64,000 nt of DNA. Source: Batillaria attramentaria. Lineage: Eukaryota; Mollusca; Gastropoda; Batillariidae. The stretch's first letter is position 1. Every line of letters starts with the position of its first letter. Positions 33,873 to 45,520 of this stretch are shown one piece after another. Location of the stretch: the NCBI GenBank assembly GCA_018292915.2, contig JACVVK020000488.1:290501-354500 (forward strand), given 5' to 3'. The notes under the pieces are model-generated. The model was not told the origin of the DNA. It ran no database searches and saw only the letters and a program-made list of their open reading frames with translations. The translations under genes and the position numbers were made by a program.

Positions 33873-33923
<51 letters not shown>
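33788..33923 (+). repeat. (GA)n and (CA)n microsatellites
   Basis: (GA)n at 33788-33838 and (CA)n at 33876-33923, separated by 38 bp of unique sequence. Confidence 0.95.
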
Positions 33924-33927
<4 letters not shown>

Positions 33928-33942
33928 ATTACGTTTTCAAGG

Positions 33943-34100
33943 CTTCATTTGGCTTAGAGGAGTGTTGCACTTCGACTACACTCGTGTTTGCTGCAATAAG
34001 AGCCGTCAAGGAACCGTTAATCTTGCCTGATTTTCGCACACGGGTCCAAAACCGAAAAAGAGTCATAAACGCGGCATACTCGTGCACGGACGGTGCGAAA
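33943..34100 (+). repeat. Unnamed dispersed repeat (partner at 8385)
   Basis: Diverged copy of 8385-8545 sharing GCCGTCAAGGAACCGTTA and CTTGCCTGATTTTCGCA. Confidence 0.7.
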
Positions 34101-37100
34101 TGCGCTATGCTGATCATTATCATTAATCGTGCCACGAGTGGTATGTTGTGCTGATCAACGCAAACGGCCAAAGCAACAGCACGTAACTTTCAGTCAGCTC
34201 CACCAGGCCACAGTCAGCCGGCTCCAATAGTCGCAGAGGACCGGGCACTTGCTCGTGGCGTTTTAGCGCTGCGTTGGTTTTGGCAACATGGCCTGGCCAC
34301 TACAGAGAACCTAATCGCGATTATTGGCTCAGATAATTATTTCCTTCATTAGTAAAGCCACGGTGTTGACGGGTCACCGGCCTGGAAGCAATCGTTGGAT
34401 TAGCCGGAAACGCCTTTGACTTACCTGCTGTATGGATAAACGCAACTGCCCGGCCAAGCACGTAAATTTATACGTAACAACAGTTGGAATACGCTTGCAG
34501 TGCGTGACAAACACATTGTTATTTCGCCTTTTGTTACTCTGAAACTCTCATATTCCTTGATTACTGACCAAACCTCACAGAAGCCAACATATGTTTTGGA
34601 ACAGTTGCGCTAGTCAGTGAGTGCGTCGGAACTGAATATGATCAGTGGGACTCTGAATACAATACACTGCCGTCTACAGAAGAAAGAAAATGCTAGAAAG
34701 AAAACCGGCTCCGGCAAGATTGTTCCACTGATACCCCCGCCATCTCGTAAAACTGTACATTGTGTTGTGAAACATCCCCCTCCCCTCTCCAAAGCCACGT
34801 CTGGGCGTGAGGCACACACGATTTCGGAATATACCATTCCCATCCACATAACCCTTTCTTTTCCCCCTCCAAGTGATCAGCTGGGGGAAAAAAAGTTTCG
34901 AAATGTTACTAGTCTGTTCTTGCGAAACTTCGCAAAACATTACACTTAAAATTTCATCGAGGCTGATGCAGCACCACTGAATTTCTTTCCAGAACCAGGA
35001 GGCCCCATCTGTTGGCTGTCTGGAAAACTGCCACCATCTCTCTCCCATAAGCCCTGGCCGACTTCCGGCGCACAGGCCCGGCGTCAAACGGTGTGCGCAT
35101 GCGATTCTCAAAGGACCGCGCCACTCAGGAAAGACGACTCGACTCGCTCCCCCTTATTGTCTGCCCCTCTAAAAGCCGGCAGGGAGTTGAGGGAACAAAT
35201 CGTGGCCGCTAATTTTCGATTACTCGGCCTAATAGGGATATTTGTGTATCAGAAGCAGCAAGCGCACGCGAGTATTAAAGAGATTTGGGCATCTTTAACT
35301 CTGTAGGGGTGTCTCCTGTTTACCCAGGACTTGGGACCGGACCAGAGACTGACAGGACTGAAACAAAGCCGGGCATTTAGTCAGTGCGGAAATATGCTAT
35401 GCTACGGCACTCACTGACTCAGCCTGATATACCTCCTTCCTGACCTAATCATTGATTTTAATCCTTCGTGTATGCCACTTTTTTTTTCTTCAGTTCTGGC
35501 TTAGCAGAAGGTCTGAGTAAGTTAGTATTTGAAGCTTTAACTTCCAGTTCTGGGACTGAAGTGCAAAATCCCCAATTTCGAACTTCAAGTGGCCTGACAA
35601 TACTGACAACTCAAGAGTCTTTCTTCTACTCCATAATTTTGTTTGGGGCAAAATACCTGTCTCCCATCGTTGGATACCTCGTTGGGGGGCGTTTGGGGGT
35701 AGATAGTGGGCTGAGTGTTGTGTTATTTGAAATTTATACAGCGACCTGGTTCTAGCTAGCGCAGCAAAGGATATAAGCAGCTGCAAGAGCCCGTTTCCTA
35801 TCTCTCCATGTGTCTCTGGGACGACCATACCTCAGTGTTGGCGTTATGCTACAGCGTCAAGAGGAGGTTGACGCTGTCAGGATAAATCCGACGCTTGCTT
35901 GAAAACCACACAGCCGGCTCGCTTCGACTGTGACGTTACCACCACTGATCTAGTCACTCTCACCCACAGTTTGGAAAATTGGCGTCATATATCTCCAGGT
36001 GTTCTTTTCCATGTCTTTGGCACTACAGAAATCTGTTAACGACTCGCAAAAGACGTGTAACTAAACCGACGATAATCAAACTATGCTCACGTTTCCCGGG
36101 AACTACTTTGCGGATGTGATCAATTGTCGACTTAGTGGTCCGGTTCTAGTTCGGTTGCTTCGCGAATTTCGCGCGGTGGAGAGGTTTAGGCTGCTTATGA
36201 GTCAAGGCCGTGAATTTGTAAAAGGGAGGTAAATTCTCAAACAGATAACATTTAGTTCGCTGTTTTGCAGACTGTGCCGAATGAGAATCGGATTGCCATG
36301 TCGCAGCATAAGTATGCTCAAAAATTTTCCCTTGCTGTCTATTGGTGTTTCTGAACGTGCAAGTACATGTATTGCCGTTGCCTCCGCTTGTTCAGACCTG
36401 CACGACAAAATCAGTTTGTCTTCCCAGATGATTTCAGTTAGTACGGTCTCATTTTTGCTGCTGGCAGTTTTGTCTTGTTCACGGCACTGATGAACCCGAG
36501 GCTAATTTCAAAACTGATCATGAACATCGGCATTTAGCGATCACCATTCAAGTACAGGAAACTGGAACCTCCTCAAACATTACTGGGCGAGCAAAAAGGC
36601 CACAAGAAGTGGTCCTCACTGGGCAGACAGGGCAGCTGCCTTCACCGTGAGAAGCGAGAGCCTCTAGAGAAACCGCTCCAACACAGGAGCAAAGCTTTCC
36701 TAAACTGCCCACCAGGACACATCGGGGTCCATCCAAACATCACCCTCAGCTGTTAATAACGGACTGGAAAAGGATCCCCCCGCTTCCTGGAAAGTTGTTG
36801 GCCCGGGCTAATCAGGCGGGAGTGGAACGGAAACCGGCAGCGCAGAGCCACCTCGCGGGAACGCGGCCACAAAGGGGCAGCCATTGTGCTCCTTGCGAGC
36901 CCCTTATGGATCATCCGCCCCTCTAATTGGTGTCGGGAGATTAATTTAGCGCCGCTTCCCCCTCCAGTTAAGCAGGTTTTAGCGCACTAATATGTTGCTC
37001 TCCGCGTCAGGGCCCCGCCGGTGACAGCTCTGGCGCGATTGGCCAACCCAGGAGCCACAGGGTGAAGAATAGATCCGAGTCCCCAAGGAAGGAGTGTGGC

Positions 37101-37150
37101 TGGATGGAGGAAGGGGGTGGTTCTTGGCATGGGCGTTGCAGTTCCATACG
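34101..37150. other. Gene-free stretch with possible conserved non-coding blocks
   Basis: No coding gene is seen. Complex, repeat-poor blocks at about 34290-34460 (GATTATTGGCTC, GATAATTATTTCC), 35060-35290 and 36840-37000 (TCTAATTGGTGTC, GATTAATTTAGCG) contain TAAT cores and resemble developmental enhancers in composition. This is inference, testable only by comparison with relatives. Confidence 0.25.
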
Positions 37151-37153
37151 GAG

Positions 37154-37160
37154 TATAAAA
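37154..37160 (+). promoter_or_regulatory. TATA-box-like element
   Basis: GGAGTATAAAAACC is a good TATA match about 1 kb upstream of the orphan exon at 38190. No initiator or transcript evidence is available from sequence alone. Confidence 0.2.
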
Positions 37161-38189
37161 ACCATGACGCGTGACGCGACAAAAGCTTTGCAGAATAAAG
37201 GACGACTGACAAAAGGTATTGCCGGGTTAACTCAGTCTTGGCAGCATGTCAGCTGCGCGACTGGAGTTCGTCACTAATTGTTTCACTGGTCTTGCGTCAC
37301 GATCACGATAGTGCAACTCTGCGGTTGATTACTGACGTTTACGCCTGGCAGACAGCTAATGGTTGTCACGCTGCACGTTAGCTCAAGTCATTTTTTCGTG
37401 ATTTCTGAACTGAGCCGGCAAGATTTAACACTCTCAAGCTCACAGGTCAAATTGGGCTGGTTATGATGACTAAAGCACAATGCACATACACGTAGCAGCC
37501 CAAATGAACGTTTACTGATAAGTCATACTGCATGGGTACGAACGTTCTGGGGCAGCACACGACACAAGACAACGGAGACAGTCTTTGGGGAGCTTACGTC
37601 GCGCTACTCAGTACTGCATCAGTTCTAAACCCATGTGCCACTAGGAAGTTGCTCATCCTAGGGCAGACAACTATTTTCAAACACACGCACACACACACAC
37701 ACACACGGCAAGTTGTTCCGCACGTCGGCTTTTATTGCCACCTTCGTATACAATTTAAGGTCAGTAAGTATGGATACTGCCATAGAGACACACAGACCTG
37801 TGAAAACCCGTCTTTGAAGCAGGGTGAAGTGGATACAACTGCAGACTAGAGATTTACAATGATTGTCTTTGAGTCATGCAAACCATTAGATGAATGATAT
37901 CAGCTCTAGGTACATGTACACTTCTTTTCCCCTTTTAAAGGTCTTTTTTCATCGGATCTGACCAAACTGAAATGAAGAACTTTTTAGAATTAAATAATAG
38001 TTACACAACACGGCCATCCACGTAAAATAACAAATATCCATTTACGCACCTCTGAAATTTCGGATTTAATCACCCACATCTCTTCAGAGAGACCGCCATA
38101 AGTGACCCTCGTTAAACAACCTTCATACACAGCGTTTATCCTTTTACTCTTTCTTCCCTTCTTTTTCTCTTACTCTTCCTTCCTTTCAG

Positions 38190-38558
38190 GCACCTCCCTC
38201 AGCGAAAAAAAAGAAAAGAAAAAAAAAAAGCCAGCCTAGCTCCATCCACCAAGCTCCAATTGAAAAACAACAGCTACTTATAGCTTATGCCTGCATTGTA
38301 TTAAAAGAAGCAAAGCAGCTCATCAAAACTGAAAAGCTGACTACATACCAAAAGGCCTTCAAGACCTTGCTCTGTTGGCAGAAAAAGACTAATGTGGGTG
38401 AAATTAAGATCCACAAGCTTGTCAGGAATAAGACAGCTACCTGTCATTTCTGTGCCTCAAGGCACTGGCAGATGTGTCAGAAGAATGACCATAATGCTGT
38501 AACTAAAGCTTTCAGACATTTCACGTTAGAAATACACTATGTATTTATATGCTGTTAA
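38190..38558 (+). CDS. Possible orphan terminal exon, Lys-rich, unknown function
   Basis: A pyrimidine tract (38140-38187) ends in TTTCAG|GC at 38189/38190. From there one frame stays open for 122 codons to TAA at 38556-38558. The predicted peptide starts with a basic stretch (KKKKRKKK, like a nuclear localisation signal) and ends with Cys/His pairs (CHFC…HWQMC). I do not recognise a family. No upstream exon can be identified; a TATA-like site lies at 37154. It may equally be an old repeat-derived ORF. Confidence 0.25.
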   Translation, partial: APPSAKKKKRKKKSQPSSIHQAPIEKQQLLIAYACIVLKEAKQLIKTEKLTTYQKAFKTLLCWQKKTNVGEIKIHKLVRNKTATCHFCASRHWQMCQKNDHNAVTKAFRHFTLEIHYVFICC

Positions 38559-39329
38559 TATTTAAAATTTATATATCTATGAGAACTGTACTCTCTTGAT
38601 GAAGTCTTCACGAAGGAGATGAAATAATGGGAAATCGTGATGCTGTGGCGCTTCTGTTTTTCTTATTGATTTTTCTCTCTCTCTCTCTCCATATAAATAT
38701 ACATCTCTCTCTCTCTCTCTTGTTAAAGCCTCTACGTTCCTATCACCATTAAGATGAACTAGAGGAGCAAAGCCTCCTTGGCTCACTTGTGAGATGGGTC
38801 AAGGTCATTCAAAAGAGTATGTTTGTAAAGCTATCACTGTCTATCCTGAAGTAAGATGTCTCTTGTGTTCATAGTTCCTAAGAAAAAGGCAAATGGCAAC
38901 ATAACAGTTTTCCAAGGACAGTGTGTATCACCTTGACTTTGGGTCAAGGTCATTCAAATGAGATCTGTAAGTGAAGAGCTTATCAATGACTATCTTTATG
39001 CCACGTTTGATAGCTCTAGTTTTCGCAGCCACTAAATACAGGTATATACAGTCGAATCCGCTTATAAGAACCTCGTAGCGACATGCATTACTGTGTTCTT
39101 ATAAGCGAGGTCCCTTGTAAGCGAGAAATCGGTTATAAGGTCGTATATGGAAGTGTGTGTTCTTCTAACCGAAAAAAGAAGAAAATAGCAAGGAGAAGAT
39201 GGGAGGTCAATGATATTTCTCTTATTTCTCTTCCCTCTGTTTTTTTTCCTTTCAGTCTTTTTCTTCAAGCTAGACACATTCTTTTTCATGCAAAATTTCA
39301 TGCACAAAAGTGAAAAAACTGAGGACGAA
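38559..39329. other. Intergenic with TCAAGGTCA motifs and a transposon-end-like segment
   Basis: GGGTCAAGGTCATTCAAA occurs at 38796 and 38940; TCAAGGTCA is also an orphan nuclear receptor site. Near 39047-39130, TACAGTCGAATCCGCTTATA followed by AGCGAGGTCCC resembles the ends of pogo/Tigger-type elements. Short CT tracts also occur. None proves a gene. Confidence 0.35.
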
Positions 39330-39667
39330 CTGCTGGGTGAAGATCTGGCCGTAGGTCTGCCTGTAAAACTGCTGGGTGAAGATCTGGCCGAAGGTCTGCC
39401 TATAAAACTGCCAGGTGATGATCTGGTTGTAGGTCTGCCTGTAAAACTGCTGGATGATGATCTGGCCGTAGGTCTGCCTGTAAAACTGCTGGGTGATGAT
39501 CTGGCCGTAGGTCTGCCTGTAAAACTGCTGGGTGATGATCTGGCCGTAGATCTGCCTGTAAAACTGCTGGATGATGATCTGGCCGTAGGTCTGCCTGTAA
39601 AACTGCTGGGTGAAGATCTGGTCGAAGGTCTGCCTGTAAAACTGCTGGGTGATGATCTGGCTGGGAG
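39330..39667 (+). repeat. 39-bp minisatellite, array 1 (8.7 copies)
   Basis: The unit begins CTGCTGGGTGATGATCTGGC and ends CGTAGGTCTGCCTGTAAAA, exactly 39 bp, head to tail. Because 39 is divisible by three, frames stay in register. It reads LGDDLAVGLPVKL on + and QIITQQFYRQTYG or AVLQADLRPDHHP on -, all without stops. Nothing in the array itself decides whether it is translated. Confidence 0.95.
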
Positions 39668-40057
39668 ATAATCTTGTCATATGGCTGCACCGACTGCATG
39701 GAAACTGTGATCTCACTGTACTCCACTTGGTCCTACTGCCAGTTTGGTGACTGTGGTGTTGTCATATTCTGGCCTGTCCAATCTTTCGCGGTTGTTGGTA
39801 AACACCTGCAGCTGGTCTCAAAAACGACTGTGGTAAATCTGAAAATAGATGCAGTGAATACAATTAGCATAGGTTTCCTTAAAAATATCAAAAACAAAAA
39901 CAAGCAGCAGGAAAAAAAACAAAACAACAACAAAATGGTTAAGATCTAAACTGTTCTTAAAAAATAAAAACAAAAACCAAAATAATAAAAACCAAGATCT
40001 ATTTCCTAAATTTCAGAACTTTTCCTGTCTATGTACAGCCTCGTATTTGCCACTCAC

Positions 40058-40232
40058 TTTTCTTGACCAGGTCCTGTGATCTGGTGTACCAAGAGGACAG
40101 TTGCAGTGAAGGTGATGTGATACACTGGTCTTGTATGCTGAGTGGAAGTGAAGATGATCTTGTTGAACTCCAGAACTGTTGCACTGACTGCATGGAGATG
40201 ACCTCACTGCTCCAGCAACCGCTGTGGTAAAT
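40058..40232 (-). other. Exon-like module A, - strand
   Basis: Bounded by acceptor ATTTCCAG|ATTTACC (40233/40232) and donor AAGAAAA|GTGAGT (40058/40057). The 175-nt interior is open in one frame, starting IYHSGCWSSEVISMQSVQQ. A similar module lies at 40395-40551. The two differ by indels not divisible by three in the second half, so protein-coding selection is doubtful. Part of a repeated locus between 39.3 and 47.9 kb. Confidence 0.4.
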
Positions 40233-40394
40233 CTGGAAATGGATGCAGTGAATGTAATTAGCACAGGTTTCCTCAAAGGAAACAATTGGTAAATATATAA
40301 ACTGTTCCTTGAAAAACAAAAATTCCACAAGATCTATTTCTTTAGTTTTTTTTTTTACAACCAGAACGTATTCCTCCTGTCTATGTACACTCAC

Positions 40395-40551
40395 TTTCCT
40401 GGACCAAGTCCTGTGATCCAAGCAGACAGTTGATTTGAAGGTCATGTGATATTCTGGTCTTGCTTGCAGAGGATGATCTTGTAGGACTCCACAACTGTTG
40501 CACTGACTGCATGAAGATGACCTCACTGTGCCAGCAACCTCTGTGGTAAAT
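40395..40551 (-). other. Exon-like module B, - strand
   Basis: The acceptor ATTTCCAG|ATTTACC and donor AGGAAA|GTGAGT match module A. It opens IYHRGCWHSEVIFMQSVQQ and ends with a SQDLVQE-like segment. Diverged duplicates of its first half appear near 47559 and 46620-46650. Confidence 0.4.
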
Positions 40552-40563
40552 CTGGAAATGGAT

Positions 40564-40857
40564 GCTGGATGATGGTCTGGCCGTAGGTCTGTCTCTGAAA
40601 CTAATGGGTGACAAGTAGGCCATCTGTCTGTAAAACTGCTGCTTAACATGGCCGTAGGTCTCCCAGTAAAATGCTGGGCGATGATCTGGCCCTAGGTCTG
40701 TCTCTAAAACTGCTGGGTGATTATAAGTAGGCCATAGGTCTGCCTCTAAAACTGCTGAATGACAAATAAATCATTGGTCTGCCTGTAAAACTGCAGGGTG
40801 GTGATCTGGCCACAGGTCTGTCTCTAAGACTGCTGGGTGATAATTAGGCCATAGGTC
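40564..40857 (+). repeat. 39-bp minisatellite, array 2 (degenerate, ~7.5 copies)
   Basis: Diverged units (GGTCTGTCTCTAAAACTGCT, GATCTGGCC) with small indels. It ends exactly at the gypsy insertion site. Array 3 continues it on the other side. Confidence 0.85.
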
Positions 40858-41025
40858 TGTTATGTGACCACAGAACTCGAGAAGGACAGATGTAACACGG
40901 TGTTTATTCCAGTGTAATGCACAATTCAAGATGGCATCAAGAACATCCGTTGTTCAGACGTTATTCATCCGGGCAATACATTTGACGTCATCAATACATG
41001 TGTACTTTCGTCTGCTACCATAACA
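40858..41025 (-). repeat. Gypsy 3' LTR
   Basis: 168 bp, identical by eye to 45521-45688. In element orientation it starts TGTTATG and ends CATAACA, and contains AATAAA (from 40908 down) plus a TGACGTCA octamer, possible polyadenylation and enhancer sites. Confidence 0.96.
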
Positions 41026-41041
41026 TCTTCCCCCCAAAATT
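41026..41041 (-). promoter_or_regulatory. Gypsy polypurine tract
   Basis: On the - strand AATTTTGGGGGGAAGA directly abuts the 3' LTR, the expected primer site for plus-strand DNA synthesis. Confidence 0.88.
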
Positions 41042-41311
41042 AAAAAAATATATATGAATTACTGTTGGTCATTTCAAGTTGACTAGAAAGAAATCTTCAA
41101 AACATATTACTGATATTCAGTATAATTATCATGGAAAATTCTGCATCAATAAAGTATTAGTTCAAACGTGTCGTTTTCACTGTTCTTGTGTTCATAGGCA
41201 GGTGGTTCTTTCAGTTAATGAATACTCTCTCACTGTTCCTGGGGTGGTCTTCAAACAGATGAAATACCTAAACCGACAATTCAACAAAACACATATATGC
41301 AGGAACTAATG

Positions 41312-42505
41312 TTACTGGAATCGTGCCGGGCGGATGACAGCTCTACCACTTCTAGTGTGGTATACTGAAGGGGTGGATGGTGGAGCTGGCTGCGGTGGTG
41401 GATCAGAAACAGGTGGTGGATCCGGAGCTGGCTGAACTTGGGGTTGTGACTGCTGGCGGATGCAACTGACAGGTGGAGGAACTACCGGGTATGTGGGGGT
41501 AGCAGTAGACTCAGATGGGGGACATGGACAAATGTGTCTCCGATTGCGGCGGAGCAGGGTACCATTAGATCGTTGAAGGAGGAAGGAGCGCGGCGCAACC
41601 TGAGAGATGATTTCTGCTGGATTCTTCCATTTCTTCTCTTCGTCTGTTTTGATGAGGACGGAGTCGCCAGGATGCAGGGGAGAGAGAGAGCGAACACCAT
41701 GACGACGGTCATAATAGAGTTTCTGCTTCTCCTTCGCTGCAGTGTCACGCTCGGACACATCAGAGGGGTCAATAAGACGGGCATGAGAGTCTTACTGAGG
41801 GTTGGGAGGGTTGTGCGGATTCGTCTGCCAAATGCTAACTCTGCAGGGCTGAGGGATAGGGTGGGGAGGGGAGTTGACCTGTATGCGAGTAGGGCCAGTG
41901 CAGGCTCGTCCTGTGCCAATATGGACTTGGCGATTTTCACGGAGCTTTCTGCTTGTCCGTTGCTCTGTGGGAAATGAGGGCTGGAGGTGACATGGCAAAA
42001 ATTCCAAGAACGAGCAAAGTCTTGGAACTCAGACGAAGAGAACTGGGTAGCATTGTCGGACACGACAGTCTCCGGGATACCATGTCTTGCAAACAGGGTT
42101 TTCAGCTTCGATACAACAAGACTTGATGTGAGGTTGGACAGCTGGACAATTTCGATGAATCGTGAGTAGTAGTCTACCATGACAAGGTACGTGGACACCT
42201 CTAGTTTCAAGTATGTCGATTCCCACTCTCTGGAACGGGCGCTCAGGAGGAGTGGAAGGTTTTAGAGGCTCGCGTTGGTTGGACGGCCGCTTCTGTAGAC
42301 AGGTTCTGCAGGAAGAGACAATGTCCTTGATTTCTCTACCAATACGAGGCCACCACACGGTTGTTCGGGCGCGTTCGCGGCACTTGGCGATGCCCTGGTG
42401 TCCTTGATGGATGATATCGAGGACGTTTTTCTGGAGTGAGTGGGGAATGACAATTCTGTCGCCATAGGTGAGTAGACCATCAATCACGCTGAGTTCCCCG
42501 CGCAC
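41312..42505 (-). pseudogene. Gypsy integrase region, frameshifted
   Basis: Integrase inserts the DNA copy into the genome. The N-terminal zinc-binding HHCC motif is visible (HQGHQG, then CRTC) in the frame covering 42505-42215. The catalytic core shows VDYYSRF, SDNATQF and NGQAESS, the D, D and E residues, in a second frame (42210 to about 41770). The C-terminal region (KLYYDRRHG, a Pro-rich tail, stop 41312-41314) is in a third frame. Two breaks, near 42210 and 41770, separate the segments. All catalytic residues remain. Confidence 0.9.
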
Positions 42506-44262
42506 AGCGTACAGATCACGAGCTGCCGGAGAACGACATCTTCTCGGTTAGGAGGGCCAACCCATGATTGTGTAGTCCATTGCAGCCTTGATGGTGACAT
42601 CTTGAGAACTTCTTCTCTGACTCTTTGCAGGAATTTGTCTGAGACAGGCCAAGAAGAAGTAATCTGGTCAACATGACTGGCAATGACAGTTTCCGAGACT
42701 TGGACATGAGCTGCAGTCTCCGCATCAAAGGGAACTGGCTTTTCTGGAGAGAGTGTCAGGAACAAACATCTCTTTGCCTGGACAATACTCTGGCCAGTTG
42801 CGGCGAACCTGGACAGACGTATCATCAGACGCTGGCACCGAATAGGAATCTCGGAGAGATCTTTCGTGTTAATCAGAGGGATGAGAGGCTTGTGGTCTGT
42901 TAGCAGAGTGAAGTCTAGTCCTACGGACGTAAGACGACTGAACTTCTCACAGGCCCACACTGCGGCTAGGAGCTCTTTTTCGATCTGAGCGTAGTGTTGT
43001 CCTGCCGCCCTTGGTCAAGGAGCGGGAACAGTACGCCACGGGACGCTGGACACCGTCATGAAGCTGCAGCAAGGACTGCTCCGAGCCCATAACTGCTCGC
43101 GTCAGCGCTGACTGTAGTTGGCCGTGAAGCGTCGTAGAATGCGAGGGTTGGTGCAGTAGTCAGCATAGTCTTCACCTTCTCAAAGGCGTCGGCCTGTGGG
43201 GAACCCCAACACCACACAGCGTCCTCTCCAGGAGAGGTGTTCAGAGGGTGGAGAACAGAAGAGAGATTCTCCAGGTATCTGCCCAAAAAGTTGGTCATCC
43301 CAAGAAATCGTCTCAATTCTTGGGTGTTCTGGGGTTGCGTCCATGTCGACAATGGCCTCTCATTCTTCTCAGGATCTGCACGAAGACCACTTTTGCTGAT
43401 CTTGAAACCCAAAAAGGTGACTTCAGGCTTCCGGAACTCACACTTCCCTTGTTCAACTTCACGTTGGCTCTACGAAGTGTGTTCAGTGTTTCAGCAATGT
43501 GTGTCTCATGGGACTCAGTGTCCTTGCTATGGATCAAGATGTCATCAAAGAAACAAATAGTATGCTCCTGATGTTTCTCTAGGACACTCTCCATGGTCCT
43601 TTGAAATATTTCCGGAGCAGATGTAATTCCCTGAGGGAGGCGTTTGTAGAAATACCGCCCGAAGGGGGTGATGAACGTTGTTTTCTTGGCAGAATCTGGG
43701 TCAGCGGTAGCTGAAAGAATGCACTGGTAGTGTCCAACTTTGTGAATATGGTGCTACCAGCAAGCTTGTGGGTGATATCTTCAAGTGTCGGAAGCATGTA
43801 ACGCTCTCGCTTGACCGCCTTGTTGAGTTTCTTGAAGTCGGTAGTGAGACGTACACCTTTGCCATTCTTCTTCTGCACTGGAACGATTGGCGCACACCAA
43901 TCTGTAGCTTCTTCAATCTTCTCGATCACTTTACAACGTTCAAGTCTGTCAATCTCTTCCTTGACCTTGTCGAGCAAAGGTAAGGGAATTCGGCGGGCCA
44001 CTGAAACAGAGTAGGGCTCAGCGTCATCCTTGAGTACTATTTTGACAGGTGCACACTTCATCGGCTCATCAATGTCGCCAAACAGCGGGTCGGTGCTGAC
44101 GGAGTCGATACGCCTCACTAGGCTGAGTTGAACTAAGGCAGTACGAGACAGGAGACATTCAGTCTGTGAATCGGCTACGAAAACCTCGACCTTGGTAGAT
44201 TTGTTTTTGTACTGTACTGTCGTCTCGAAGCTTCCTAAACATGGGTATCGGAAGTCCTGCAC
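42506..44262 (-). pseudogene. Gypsy reverse transcriptase and RNase H region, frameshifted
   Basis: Makes DNA from the element's RNA and removes the RNA. Seen in order: end of protease; reverse transcriptase with LTTDFKKLN, KLDTTSAF and the active site FFDDILIHS (Phe in place of the usual Tyr before x-Asp-Asp); then LGFKISKSG, RRFLGMTNFLGRY, and RNase H with SADASSYGLGA and LLTDHKPL. Frame changes fall near 43690, 43450, 43060-42965 and 42520. At least the 43690 break behaves as a one-base loss. Motifs are otherwise well kept. Confidence 0.9.
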
Positions 44263-45349
44263 TGCGCAGTCTGTATGCTGACGGTTTCAGTGGAGTGGTC
44301 TGGAATAGACTCTCATAGGTGCTTCTCGGAATTACAGTGAGATCAGCCCCACTGTCGAGTTTGAAGGTGACAGGCTGGCCACCCAGAGTTGTGACAGTCC
44401 TCCACGGTGGCTCGTAGGTATCACTGTTGCGGATGGAGTCGATGTCAAAATACAGGTGCTCGGATGCTGTGTTAAGGTGATCGCAACTAACTGTGTCAGC
44501 TTCAGAAACTTCATGCAGCCTACCAGTACCTCCGCGAACATGGCGGTTGTTGCCACGATTGTTGTTGTTGCCACGGCTACTGCGGCACACACATGCGAAG
44601 TGGTTGTATTTGTTGCAGGCTCTGCACTGTTTCCCCTTAGCTGGACACGCCTTGCCATGCTGATGCTGCCCCCCACAGTTACCACAACTGTGATCAGCAC
44701 TGGGCTTACCTCCCCCTCCACCACGGTGTTGTAAACGGCCGCTACTGGAACGGAAGCGAGGCGTACCCTTGGAAACACCAACAACATCAACAAGCTTGTT
44801 GCTCTGAGATTGGATGTGTGAGTTCACAAGTTCATAATGGCGAGCTGTGGAAATGGCAGTCTCGAGAGTTGGATTCTCTTCCAACTGTAACTTTCTTGCC
44901 ACCTCCTGGTCGTGGAGACCAAGAACAAGACGATCCCTGATAGCTTCCTCAGGGTTGTCAAAGTTACATGTCAGTGAAAGATCGCTAATGGCACGCAGAA
45001 AAGATTCAACAGGCTCACCGTTGTGCTGGCTACGTGCGTAAAATCGTGCGCGCTCGTGGAAGATGTTCTTCTTGGGGACAAAGTATGCATCAAAAAGTCC
45101 AATGACTATGTCGTAGTCATCTTGTGGATCGTTGGCAGCGTCTTCTGCTCGCACAGGAAACTTGAACGTTTTATACACCTTGGTAGCGTCCGGCCCCATC
45201 GCGTACAGCAAACTGTGCACTTGTACGGTTCCATCGTCCTTGTGAAGCTTAGAAGCAATGCGGTAAGTGGTAAACTGGTCACGCCACTCAGGCCACAGGG
45301 CAGGTTTGCCAAAGTCAAAGCGCTCTGGAGGGTTAAACTTGGAAGCCAT
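44263..45349 (-). pseudogene. Gypsy gag and protease region
   Basis: Start taken at the MASKF methionine (45349); an in-frame upstream ATG exists at 45385. The capsid-like Gag part (to about residue 190) is followed by a Gly/Arg/Ser linker and two knuckles of the CGNCGGQHQHGKACPAKG and CRACNKYNHFACVC type, which package RNA. Then comes the aspartic protease motif KLDSGADLTVIP. Gag and protease share one frame without a stop. A frameshift near 44255 separates this from the downstream frame. Confidence 0.92.
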
Positions 45350-45502
45350 CTCCGGCAACGAAATAGATCGGCCGAAACGACGCACGTTATGTAGACAAGG
45401 TCACAAGTGGAATCACACGAGACAGCACTAGACCGGCGACTACCGTGCATAGAATGTTTATCAGGATTCACAGTACGTACCACGACTGTCTGAGCATCAG
45501 GT

Positions 45503-45520
45503 CCGAAAGTTCTGACACCA
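45503..45520 (-). promoter_or_regulatory. Gypsy primer-binding site
   Basis: On the - strand TGGTGTCAGAA follows the 5' LTR directly, complementary to the …TTCTGACACCA end expected for a tRNA-Leu. Beyond 11 nt the match is not clear. Confidence 0.75.

Noticed and set aside
39210..39671. Secreted repeat protein (signal-like hydrophobic start, then 13-mers) on the + strand
   Set aside because: The hydrophobic start comes from a T-rich tract and other frames are equally open. Kept as a repeat and a finding, not as a gene.
41534..41977. Plus-strand ORFs within 41.3-45.4 kb
   Set aside because: They are antisense shadows of the gypsy gag-pol.
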